From Rheinheimera soli (GTDB lineage Bacteria; Pseudomonadota; Gammaproteobacteria; Enterobacterales; Alteromonadaceae), in the NCBI RefSeq assembly GCF_021290985.1, contig NZ_JAJOYU010000007.1, forward strand, positions 93,703 through 157,702: DNA of 64,000 nt, written 5' to 3'. Shown piece after piece: positions 57,074 through 64,000 of the stretch. The translations under genes were made by a program, and so were the position numbers. Numbering within the stretch: position 1 is the first letter of the stretch; each line of letters starts with the position of its first letter. A model generated the notes under the pieces. The model saw only the letters and a list, made by a program, of their open reading frames with translations. It had not been told where the DNA came from and searched no databases.

Positions 57074-58425
57074 TGTCGGGTTTTGTCTGGAATTTAATTA
57101 GTTTTGTGGTCGCTATTGGCCTGCTGGTCACTGTGCATGAGTTTGGCCATTTTTGGGTGGCACGTAAAAACAATGTACTGGTCAAACGTTTTTCTATAGG
57201 TTTTGGTAAAGCGCTTTACAGCTGGCGTGATAAACAAGGCACAGAGTTTGTGATTGCGATGATCCCTTTAGGCGGTTATGTTCGCATGCTGGATGAGCGG
57301 GTCGATCCTGTATTGCCACAGCATAAAGATCTGAGCTTTAACAGCAAAACTGTCTGGCAACGTATGGCTATTATTGCGGCTGGTCCAATCGCCAACTTCC
57401 TGTTCGCTATTCTGCTGCTGTGGGGGATGTACCTGATAGGCGTGCCCAATATTAAACCTGTGATAGGGCAGGTGACGGCAGAATCTATCGCGGCTAAAGC
57501 TGGTGTGCCTTCAAATGCGCAGATCACTGCTATCAACGGAGAACCGGCCGAAGACTGGCGTGCCATCAGCTTATTGCTGGTTGAGCAAGTCGGCAGTCCT
57601 GCTGTAGATATTACAGTGCAGCAACTGGAAGGCAGCGACCAAAGTTATCAGCTGGATTTAACCGAATGGGTATTTGATCCGGATAAACAAAGCGTATTTG
57701 GCAGTTTAGGCTTAGAGCCGCTACGTCCAGAAGTTTTAAATGAAATCAGTCAAATTCAGGCTGGTTCAGCGGCAGAAGCAGCGGGCTTGCAGTTGGGGGA
57801 TAAGTTGCTTTCCGTCGATGGCAAAACTGTAGCTGATTGGAATGCTGTGGTTGCATTAGTACAAAACAGCGCAGAACGGCCACTGCTGTTTGGTATTGAG
57901 CGTGCTGGACAAGCGATGGATATTCTGGTGACGCCGCAAAGCCGCGAAACTGCGGATGGTTTTCATCAGGGCTACCTTGGTGTCAGTCCAAAAGTATTGC
58001 CCTGGCCTGAGCATTTATTGTTCACTCAGCAGTATGGCCCTGTACAGGCGGCTTGGGTTGGGGTAGAAAAGACTTGGCAATTGGTGCGATTAAGCTTCTC
58101 AATGATTGGAAAATTCATTTTTGGTGATATTTCTGTCAAACATTTAAGCGGGCCAATTTCGATAGCGCAAGGCGCTGGAAGCAGCGCAGATATTGGCCTG
58201 ATCGCCTTTATCTCCTTTTTAGCACTGATTAGTGTCAACCTTGGGGTGATAAATTTACTGCCTCTGCCTATTTTGGATGGTGGTCATTTAATGTATCTTG
58301 TGCTGGAACTAATACGCGGCAAACCTGTCTCTGAGAAGGCGCAGGAGCTGGGTTTCCGGATCGGAGCTCTGTTGCTGCTGACATTAATGGGAATTGCGCT
58401 GCTCAACGATATTTCTCGTTTGTAA
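57073..58425 (+). CDS. rseP: Site-2 protease RseP
   Basis: Intramembrane zinc protease that cuts anti-sigma factor RseA after DegS, releasing sigma-E in response to outer-membrane stress. It has the zinc motif VHEFGHFWVAR in the first membrane segment, two PDZ domains (about 105-200 with VGVP-type AGVPSNAQITAINGEPAEDW, and about 205-295 with AAEAAGLQLGDKLLSVDGK) and the second zinc ligand in LLPLPILDGGHLMY. 450 aa, as in E. coli. Located directly before bamA, whose folding stress it monitors. Confidence 0.97.
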   Translation: MSGFVWNLISFVVAIGLLVTVHEFGHFWVARKNNVLVKRFSIGFGKALYSWRDKQGTEFVIAMIPLGGYVRMLDERVDPVLPQHKDLSFNSKTVWQRMAIIAAGPIANFLFAILLLWGMYLIGVPNIKPVIGQVTAESIAAKAGVPSNAQITAINGEPAEDWRAISLLLVEQVGSPAVDITVQQLEGSDQSYQLDLTEWVFDPDKQSVFGSLGLEPLRPEVLNEISQIQAGSAAEAAGLQLGDKLLSVDGKTVADWNAVVALVQNSAERPLLFGIERAGQAMDILVTPQSRETADGFHQGYLGVSPKVLPWPEHLLFTQQYGPVQAAWVGVEKTWQLVRLSFSMIGKFIFGDISVKHLSGPISIAQGAGSSADIGLIAFISFLALISVNLGVINLLPLPILDGGHLMYLVLELIRGKPVSEKAQELGFRIGALLLLTLMGIALLNDISRL

Positions 58426-58452
58426 TAAACTAATCAAAAGTAGTCCAAAACA

Positions 58453-60945
58453 ATGACAATTAAACGATTAGTAGCTGCGATGTTACTTGCTGGTTTAAGT
58501 AACTCGGTGCTCGCTGAACAATCATTTACAGTGCAAGACATTCAGGTTGAAGGCTTGCAGCGTGTTGCGCTTGGTGCAGCATTAAATAATTTGCCGTTTA
58601 ATATCGGCGATACCATCACAGAAGCCTCCTTATCGCGCAGTATCAAAAGTCTGTATGCGGCAGGGCACTTCGACGACATTCAGGTATTTCGTGATGGCAA
58701 CACCATCATCTATCGCTTAAAAGAGCGTCCAACCATCAACAGTATCGAGTTTGATGGTAATAAAGACATCAAAGAAGAACAGCTGAACGAAAGTTTAGCT
58801 GATCAAAAAATTATTATTGGTGAGCCTTTAGATAAAACAGTGATCAAGGAAGTTGAAACTGGTTTAACAGAGTTCTACCACGGTGTAGGTAAATACAACG
58901 CTCAAGTTGAAATGAAGGTCACCTACCTGCCTCGCAACAGGGTGAACCTGAAAATCGAATTTGAAGAAGGTGATGCCGCTTCTGTTCGTCAGATCAATAT
59001 TGTCGGTAACGAAATATTCGGTGACGAAGAGTTGCTGAAAAATATTGAATCACTGTATGACTTGCCCTGGTGGCGTTTCCTGGCTTCTGATCGTTACCAG
59101 AAACAAACCTTACAAGGCGACTTTGAAAAAATTCGTAGCTACTACTTAGACCGTGGTTACCTGCGTTTTAACATTGATGCCAATCAGGTGTCTGTCAGCA
59201 CAGATAAAACTTCAGTTTACGTGACTCTGAACGTGACCGAAGGTGAGCAATACACTATTACTGATGTTGATTTTGTCGGTGATTTAATTGGTCAGGACGC
59301 TTTTATCAAGGCGTTATTACCGTTAAAAGCAGGTCAACTGTATAACGGTGCTCTGGTGACTTACACCGAAGAGAGTATTGCCAAGTTACTGGCTCGTTTT
59401 GGTTATGCCAACTCTAAAGTCCGTACCATTCCGAATATCAAAGACGATACCAAAGAAGTAGCATTGACCATCAGTGTCGACCCGGGTAAACGTGTTTATG
59501 TTCGTCGTCTTGACGTGACAGGTAATGCTTCAACCAAAGATGAAGTTATACGTCGTGAAATCCGACAAATGGAAGGCGCCTGGTTATCCAATGATGCGCT
59601 GGAATTGTCAAAAGACCGTATTCAGCGTCTGTCTTACATTGAAAAAGTTGACTTTGAAACCAAAGAAATACCAGGTGTTGATGACAAAGTTGATGTCACC
59701 TACAAAATTAAAGAACAGCCTTCAGGTAACTTTAATGCCGGTATTTCTTACGGCGACTTCCAGGGCTTGTCCTTCCAGATTGGCGTCGAGCAGCAAAACT
59801 TCTTCGGTACTGGCAACTCTGCAGGTGTCAATTTAAGTACCAACAAATACAACAAACAAATTCAGTTTTCTGTTACCGACCCGTATTTCACCTTGGATGC
59901 GATCAGCCTGGGTGGGCAGGTGTTCTACTCAGATACTGACTATTCAAGTTTGTCGTCTAACTTAGAAGCCTATAAGCAGAAACGTTATGGTTTTGGTGCT
60001 TCCGTTGGTTATCCAATCAATGAATACAACAGATTGAACTTCGGTACCAACTATGCGGTGAACGAAATCAACTCCTTGTCTGAATACGACCAGTTGCGTC
60101 ATTTCAGAGCAGTGTTGATGGATAAAAATGACCCGGATGGTGGTTATAAGTTTACTAACTATGAGTTGGTTGCCAGTTGGATCCAAAGCACGTTAAACCG
60201 CGGCTTATTCCCAACTGCTGGTCATGAAATGGTACTGAGTGGCCGTATTACCACACCAAATTCAGATTTGCAGTATTACAAAACCACCTTTAATGCCCGT
60301 AAGTATATTCCGCTGAGCAATGATCACCGCTGGTCATTCTTAAGTAAACTGGAAGTAGGTTACGGTAATGGTTATGGTGATAAAGACGGCTACGACTACA
60401 CCTTGCCGTTCACCGATAACTTCTATGCTGGTGGCCAGAACTTACGTGGCTTTGAAGCGCGTATTATAGGTCCGCATGCGATTTATCGTACTGCGACCCA
60501 AGTGCCTGGCTTGCCTAGTCCAATAGGTGGCTCAGGTTCACTTCCTACTGATCCGAGTTTTGACACTTATTTAGTGTCACCACGATCAACGGGTGGTAAT
60601 GCGATGGCTATTGCTACCCTTGAATTAATCACACCAACACCTTTTGTTGGTGAGGATTATGTGAACCAGATACGCACCAGCTTATTTGTGGATGCGGGTA
60701 ACGTCTGGGACACAGAGTTTGACCTCAGTCGTTACGACAACTTAAGTCCAGGTTCTAGTCAGGGGTTCAACAGCCCTCCGCTGCTTGATTACTCTGACGC
60801 TGGCTTAATTCGTGTTTCGGCTGGTGTGTCTTTACAATGGATCTCACCTATGGGTCCATTGACATTTAGTTTGGCGAAAATCATCCGCAAAGAAGAGGGT
60901 GATGAGCAAGAGAACTTTAGTTTCAATATTGGTACTACATTCTAA
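58453..60945 (+). CDS. bamA: Outer-membrane protein assembly factor BamA
   Basis: Central component of the BAM complex that inserts beta-barrel proteins, including the TonB receptor in this window. Signal peptide MTIKRLVAAMLLAGLSNSVL-A, then five POTRA domains (about 22-420; the first starts FTVQDIQVEGLQRV). The 16-strand barrel contains the loop-6 VRGF/IRGF-equivalent NLRGFEARIIGP. It ends ENFSFNIGTTF with a terminal Phe. 830 aa, slightly longer than E. coli (810). No internal gene; a frame-shifted 103-codon reading at 59525 is only a shadow. Confidence 0.97.
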   Translation: MTIKRLVAAMLLAGLSNSVLAEQSFTVQDIQVEGLQRVALGAALNNLPFNIGDTITEASLSRSIKSLYAAGHFDDIQVFRDGNTIIYRLKERPTINSIEFDGNKDIKEEQLNESLADQKIIIGEPLDKTVIKEVETGLTEFYHGVGKYNAQVEMKVTYLPRNRVNLKIEFEEGDAASVRQINIVGNEIFGDEELLKNIESLYDLPWWRFLASDRYQKQTLQGDFEKIRSYYLDRGYLRFNIDANQVSVSTDKTSVYVTLNVTEGEQYTITDVDFVGDLIGQDAFIKALLPLKAGQLYNGALVTYTEESIAKLLARFGYANSKVRTIPNIKDDTKEVALTISVDPGKRVYVRRLDVTGNASTKDEVIRREIRQMEGAWLSNDALELSKDRIQRLSYIEKVDFETKEIPGVDDKVDVTYKIKEQPSGNFNAGISYGDFQGLSFQIGVEQQNFFGTGNSAGVNLSTNKYNKQIQFSVTDPYFTLDAISLGGQVFYSDTDYSSLSSNLEAYKQKRYGFGASVGYPINEYNRLNFGTNYAVNEINSLSEYDQLRHFRAVLMDKNDPDGGYKFTNYELVASWIQSTLNRGLFPTAGHEMVLSGRITTPNSDLQYYKTTFNARKYIPLSNDHRWSFLSKLEVGYGNGYGDKDGYDYTLPFTDNFYAGGQNLRGFEARIIGPHAIYRTATQVPGLPSPIGGSGSLPTDPSFDTYLVSPRSTGGNAMAIATLELITPTPFVGEDYVNQIRTSLFVDAGNVWDTEFDLSRYDNLSPGSSQGFNSPPLLDYSDAGLIRVSAGVSLQWISPMGPLTFSLAKIIRKEEGDEQENFSFNIGTTF

Positions 60946-60966
60946 TTTTATGGGAAAGGGAAACAC

Positions 60967-61485
60967 ATGTTTAAGCAAAGCTTAGCAAAAACTGCATTGG
61001 TATTAATGGCTGGCCTGTTAATGGCCGGTACTGCTGCAGCAAAAGAAATGAAAATTGGTTTAGTGGACGTGCAAGCTATTGTTGCTCAGTTACCTCAGAC
61101 CACTACTATTCAAAATACATTAAAAGCTGAGTTTGAAGGCCGTATTGCTGAAGTGCAAAAGCTGGAAAAAGACATCGCTTTTAATCAGGAAAAATTAAAG
61201 CGTGATGGCGCGACCATGAACGATCAGCAGAAAAAAACTCTGCAAGCTGAAATGGAAAAGCAAATGCGTAGCTACGAGCAGTTAGCTCGTCCTTTGGATG
61301 AAGATTACCGTAATCGTCAGGCTGAAGAGCGTAACAAGCTAATGGCTTTAGTAAAAACTGCCATTGATGCTCTAGCGAAAAAAGACAACTACGACCTGAT
61401 CTTAAGTGCTCAGGCTGGTGTGTTTGTTAAACCTGAATATGACATCTCTAATGCTGTTGTAGCTCAGGTGAGCAAAGCCAAATAA
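60967..61485 (+). CDS. skp: Periplasmic chaperone Skp (OmpH family)
   Basis: Trimeric periplasmic chaperone that holds unfolded outer-membrane proteins for BamA. Signal peptide MFKQSLAKTALVLMAGLLMA (cut near AAA^KEM), a short beta core (MKIGLVDVQAIVAQLPQ) and long coiled-coil arms rich in Lys and Glu (LEKDIAFNQEKLKRDGATM and beyond), closing with YDLILSAQAGVFV. 172 aa, near the usual 161. It follows bamA by 21 bases with GGAAAGGGAAACAC before the ATG. Its stop overlaps the lpxD start (TAATGG). Confidence 0.94.
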   Translation: MFKQSLAKTALVLMAGLLMAGTAAAKEMKIGLVDVQAIVAQLPQTTTIQNTLKAEFEGRIAEVQKLEKDIAFNQEKLKRDGATMNDQQKKTLQAEMEKQMRSYEQLARPLDEDYRNRQAEERNKLMALVKTAIDALAKKDNYDLILSAQAGVFVKPEYDISNAVVAQVSKAK

Positions 61486-62531
61486 TGGCGAAGCTTACTT
61501 TAGCTTTTATAGCTGAGCAGTTAAATGCTCAGCTAGTTGGAGACGCCACGGCACTGATTAGTGCCGTTGGTACTTTGGAAGATGCGACAAGCCATCAGAT
61601 CAGCTTTTTATCCAACAGCAAATACCGTAAATTTTTGCAATCGACTCAAGCCGGTGCTGTGCTGATTAAAGCTGAGGATCAAAGCTATTGTCCGGTCAAT
61701 GCACTGATAGTGAATGACCCTTATGTGGCTTTTGCCAAAATAGCTCAGTTATTAGATTCCACACCTGCTGCCGCTTATGGGCGGGGGCAGAATATAGTGA
61801 TAGACCCTTCAGCTACTGTGCCTGATTCAGTTGTGATAGGCCCCAACGTGGTGATTTCCGCTGGTGCCGTCATTGGTGAAAACGTACAAATTGGCGCCGG
61901 TTGCTTTATTGGTCAACAGGTCCAGATAGCGGATGGCTGTAAAATCTGGCCTAACGTCACCTTTTACCACGGTGTACGGCTTGGTAAAAACTGTCTGGTA
62001 CACAGCGGTGCTGTGATAGGAGCTGACGGTTTTGGTTTTGCCAATGAACGTGGCCGCTGGTTGAAAATTCCTCAGGTCGGTACTGTCATCATAGGTGACG
62101 ATACAGAAGTAGGCGCCAATACCACCATAGATCGTGGTGCTTTAGGCGATACTGTCATTGGCAAAAACGTGATTCTAGACAATCAGGTACAAATTGCTCA
62201 CAACGTACAAATAGGTGACCATACAGCTATTGCAGGTTGCACAGTAGTGGCCGGCAGCACTAAAATTGGCAAGTATTGTATTATCGGTGGCGCCTGCGCT
62301 ATTAATGGTCATATGGAGATTTGTGACGGTGTGCAAATCACTGGCATGTCGATGATCATTAAATCTATTACCGAAAAAGGTATCTATTCATCCGGTACTC
62401 CGGCCAGCACTAATCTGGAATGGCGGAAAAATAGTGTCCGGTTTCGTCAACTGGACCAGATGTATCAAAAATTACGGGAACTTGAGCAGCAAATGGCCGC
62501 TTTTTCCCTGCCGCCTTCAAAAGACGAATAA
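61485..62531 (+). CDS. lpxD: UDP-3-O-(3-hydroxyacyl)glucosamine N-acyltransferase
   Basis: Third step of lipid A synthesis: adds a second 3-hydroxyacyl chain to UDP-GlcN. The N-terminal uridine-binding domain (about 1-100, [26 protein letters not shown]) is followed by a left-handed beta-helix of hexapeptide repeats (about 105-290). The catalytic His is in [19 protein letters not shown], and [15 protein letters not shown] is the phosphopantetheine-side loop. A C-terminal helix closes it. 348 aa, typical. First of the lpxD-fabZ-lpxA group. Confidence 0.97.
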   Translation: MAKLTLAFIAEQLNAQLVGDATALISAVGTLEDATSHQISFLSNSKYRKFLQSTQAGAVLIKAEDQSYCPVNALIVNDPYVAFAKIAQLLDSTPAAAYGRGQNIVIDPSATVPDSVVIGPNVVISAGAVIGENVQIGAGCFIGQQVQIADGCKIWPNVTFYHGVRLGKNCLVHSGAVIGADGFGFANERGRWLKIPQVGTVIIGDDTEVGANTTIDRGALGDTVIGKNVILDNQVQIAHNVQIGDHTAIAGCTVVAGSTKIGKYCIIGGACAINGHMEICDGVQITGMSMIIKSITEKGIYSSGTPASTNLEWRKNSVRFRQLDQMYQKLRELEQQMAAFSLPPSKDE

Positions 62532-62548
62532 AATATAAGAGGTTCACT

Positions 62549-63001
62549 TTGGCTAACCAATTGAATATCCTTGAAATACAGGAAATCATGGCCTTGCTGC
62601 CACACCGCTATCCATTTTTAATGATCGACAGAGTATTGGATTACACACCTGGCGAATCTTTAACTGCTATTAAAAATGTCACTATCAACGAGCCGATTTT
62701 TACCGGTCACTTCCCTAATATGCCTATTTTTCCTGGCGTGTTAATTCTGGAAGCGCTGGCTCAGGCAACAGGCATTTTAGGTTTTAAGACGGTGACAGAA
62801 CGCTCTGAAAACGAGCTGTATTTATTTGCTGCTATAGACGAAGCTCGTTTTAAAAAGCCAGTAGTTCCAGGTGATCAAATGGTGCTGGAAGTGAAATTTT
62901 TAAAAGAACGCCGTAATTTGTGGAAGTTTTATGGTGAAGCCAAAGTGGATGGCCAGGTCGTTTGTTGTGCTGAACTGATGTGTGCCAGAAGAGAGCTTTA
63001 A
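62549..63001 (+). CDS. fabZ: 3-hydroxyacyl-ACP dehydratase FabZ
   Basis: Dehydrates 3-hydroxyacyl-ACP in fatty acid elongation and competes with LpxA for 3-hydroxymyristoyl-ACP, which is why it lies between the lpx genes. Hot-dog fold, 150 aa: [15 protein letters not shown] (residues 17-30), catalytic His54 in [13 protein letters not shown] and catalytic Glu68 in [11 protein letters not shown]. It starts with TTG; AAGAGG lies 6 bases upstream. Start chosen from family length. Confidence 0.97.
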   Translation: MANQLNILEIQEIMALLPHRYPFLMIDRVLDYTPGESLTAIKNVTINEPIFTGHFPNMPIFPGVLILEALAQATGILGFKTVTERSENELYLFAAIDEARFKKPVVPGDQMVLEVKFLKERRNLWKFYGEAKVDGQVVCCAELMCARREL

Positions 63002-63002
63002 T

Positions 63003-63773
63003 ATGATCCATCCTACCGCTGTGATAGAACCCGGTGCCGTACTTGGTCAAAACGTCAAAGTTGGACCATTTTGTTATATTGCCGCTAACGTGGTGATTGG
63101 CGATGACACAGTGCTTGAATCTCATGTGGTGCTGAAAGGCCCAACCGTCATGGGCAAAGGCAATCACTTTTACCAGTTCACCAGCATAGGTGAAGATTGT
63201 CAGGACAAAAAATACAACGGCGAGCCGACAGAACTAGTCATTGGTGACAACAATGTATTCCGTGAAAACTGTACTGTGCATCGTGGTACTGTTCAGGATA
63301 AAGGTATCACCCGCATTGGCTCGAATAACCTCTTTATGAACAATACCCATGTCGCTCACGACTGCGTGATTGGCGATAACGTGATATTTGCCAGCGGCGC
63401 TCAGTCTGCTGGTCATGTACATGTTGGAGATTGGGCTATTTTAGGTGGCATGACAGGTATCCATCAGTTCTGCCATATAGGCGCTCATGCCTTTATTGGC
63501 GGTGGTTCTATAGTGGTCAAAGACGTACCTCCATACCTGATGGCTCACGGCTCACATGCTGTACCAGCAGGTTTAAATGTCGAAGGTTTAAAACGCCGTG
63601 GCTTTAGTGCCGACGCTATTTTAGAAGTACGCCGTGCTTATAAAGAAGTCTACCGTAAAGGCTTAACAGTGCAGGAAGCTTTGGATGCTCTGGCAGAAAA
63701 ATCTGCAGAATTCCCGGAAGTCAAAGCCTTCACTGATTTTATCGCCAACTCCAGCCGTGGCATTATCCGCTGA
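63003..63773 (+). CDS. lpxA: UDP-N-acetylglucosamine acyltransferase
   Basis: First step of lipid A synthesis. Left-handed beta-helix from residue 1 to about 190 (hexapeptides such as VIEPGAVLGQNVKVGPF) with the catalytic His119 in NNTHVAHDCVIGDN (equivalent to His125 in E. coli). The C-terminal helical domain contains GLNVEGLKRRGFSADAI. 256 aa, near the E. coli 262. I start at MIHPTAVIEP, one base after the fabZ stop. In E. coli lpxB follows directly; here it does not. Confidence 0.96.
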   Translation: MIHPTAVIEPGAVLGQNVKVGPFCYIAANVVIGDDTVLESHVVLKGPTVMGKGNHFYQFTSIGEDCQDKKYNGEPTELVIGDNNVFRENCTVHRGTVQDKGITRIGSNNLFMNNTHVAHDCVIGDNVIFASGAQSAGHVHVGDWAILGGMTGIHQFCHIGAHAFIGGGSIVVKDVPPYLMAHGSHAVPAGLNVEGLKRRGFSADAILEVRRAYKEVYRKGLTVQEALDALAEKSAEFPEVKAFTDFIANSSRGIIR

Positions 63774-64000
63774 TGGCTGAGTTGCAATTCAAGGTTGTTC
63801 CTTAGTTGCCGGAGATGGTTTCGGCACTAAGGAGTGACACTGCAAGTTTAAGATCAATCCGGAACACTCTCCTTCATTACCACCTTAGTTTATTGCTATT
63901 GCCTAGAACTAATCGGTGCAGAAATAACCGAAAAGAAAGCAGGACAGCGACGGCGGTTTATCTGCGTGCATTAATCTTTTGAAGGTAAGATTACATTCGT
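63774..64000. other. Non-coding or decayed stretch after lpxA; lpxB not found
   Basis: 227 bases with no reading frame longer than about 20 codons from a plausible start. An ATG overlapping the lpxA stop (TGATGG) codes MAELQFKVVP and then stops. A bulged hairpin CCTTAG-T-TGCCG/CGGCACTAAGG lies at 63800-63832 and a second imperfect pairing AAGGAGTG/CACTCTCCTT spans 63829-63874, so the region may be a structured spacer or the edge of an inserted element. Confidence 0.5.

Noticed and set aside
59525..59836. 103-codon frame inside bamA
   Set aside because: Frame-shifted shadow of the POTRA/barrel coding sequence, rich in Lys and Ser by codon bias only.
63774..63850. Considered as a frame-shifted lpxB pseudogene
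   Set aside because: Beyond a few possible residues (MAELQF..., VAGD) no LpxB motif can be followed in any frame, and the same bases form a hairpin. Not enough to annotate a pseudogene.

Overview
The window looks like chromosomal DNA of a marine or freshwater gammaproteobacterium of the Alteromonadales/Chromatiaceae type, most like Rheinheimera. That placement is an inference from gene content and order: rpsB-tsf-pyrH-frr-uppS-cdsA-dxr-rseP-bamA-skp-lpxD-fabZ-lpxA, dapD-glnD-map beside rpsB, yqcC-truC-flavodoxin, xni-ppnN, gcvA-DUF423-rlmM, and Alteromonadales-type small DUF families (DUF3192, DUF2789, DUF3293, DUF3301, DUF2310). I see no rRNA, tRNA, CRISPR array, prophage or complete insertion sequence.

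Region by region. 1-7.2 kb: the N-terminal part of a CsgG-type lipoprotein, then the glutamate synthase operon gltB-gltD read leftward, with an ERIC-like element in the gltB leader. 7.2-14.1 kb: folE2, then a leftward TonB-dependent receptor / YfcC transporter / isoaspartyl-dipeptidase-like cluster, probably for peptide scavenging. 14.5-19.4 kb: arcB and arcA convergent and adjacent, followed by a second, membrane-bound sensor kinase. 19.5-27.5 kb: trmB-rsmC, mutY-yggX, a GcvA-type regulator, an alpha/beta hydrolase, DUF423 and rlmM. rlmM is preceded by a 74-bp tandem duplication that creates two coupled 25-codon micro-ORFs. 27.6-36.9 kb: NAD-type isocitrate dehydrogenase, a large uncharacterised protein, DUF3192, xni, ppnN, a diguanylate cyclase and an M61 peptidase.

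36.9-39.8 kb is the most accessory-looking stretch. It holds a palindrome-bearing dispersed repeat, an orphan protein of unknown function, a long inverted repeat, an XRE-membrane protein and a short tandem duplication. 39.8-46.2 kb: queF/syd, small DUF proteins, a GNAT enzyme, an Mpo1-like protein, yqcC-truC and a flavodoxin. 46.2-64 kb: dapD, glnD and map leftward, then the long rightward operon for translation (rpsB, tsf, frr), UMP kinase, isoprenoid and phospholipid synthesis, envelope proteolysis, outer-membrane assembly and lipid A synthesis. Unusually, no lpxB reading frame follows lpxA in the last 227 bases.

Most genes are housekeeping. The points most worth a second look are the duplicated leader micro-ORFs before rlmM, the ERIC-like repeats, the IadA-like protein with an altered metal-binding motif, the orphan gene next to the repeat at 37 kb, the adjacent arcB/arcA pair, and the break after lpxA.
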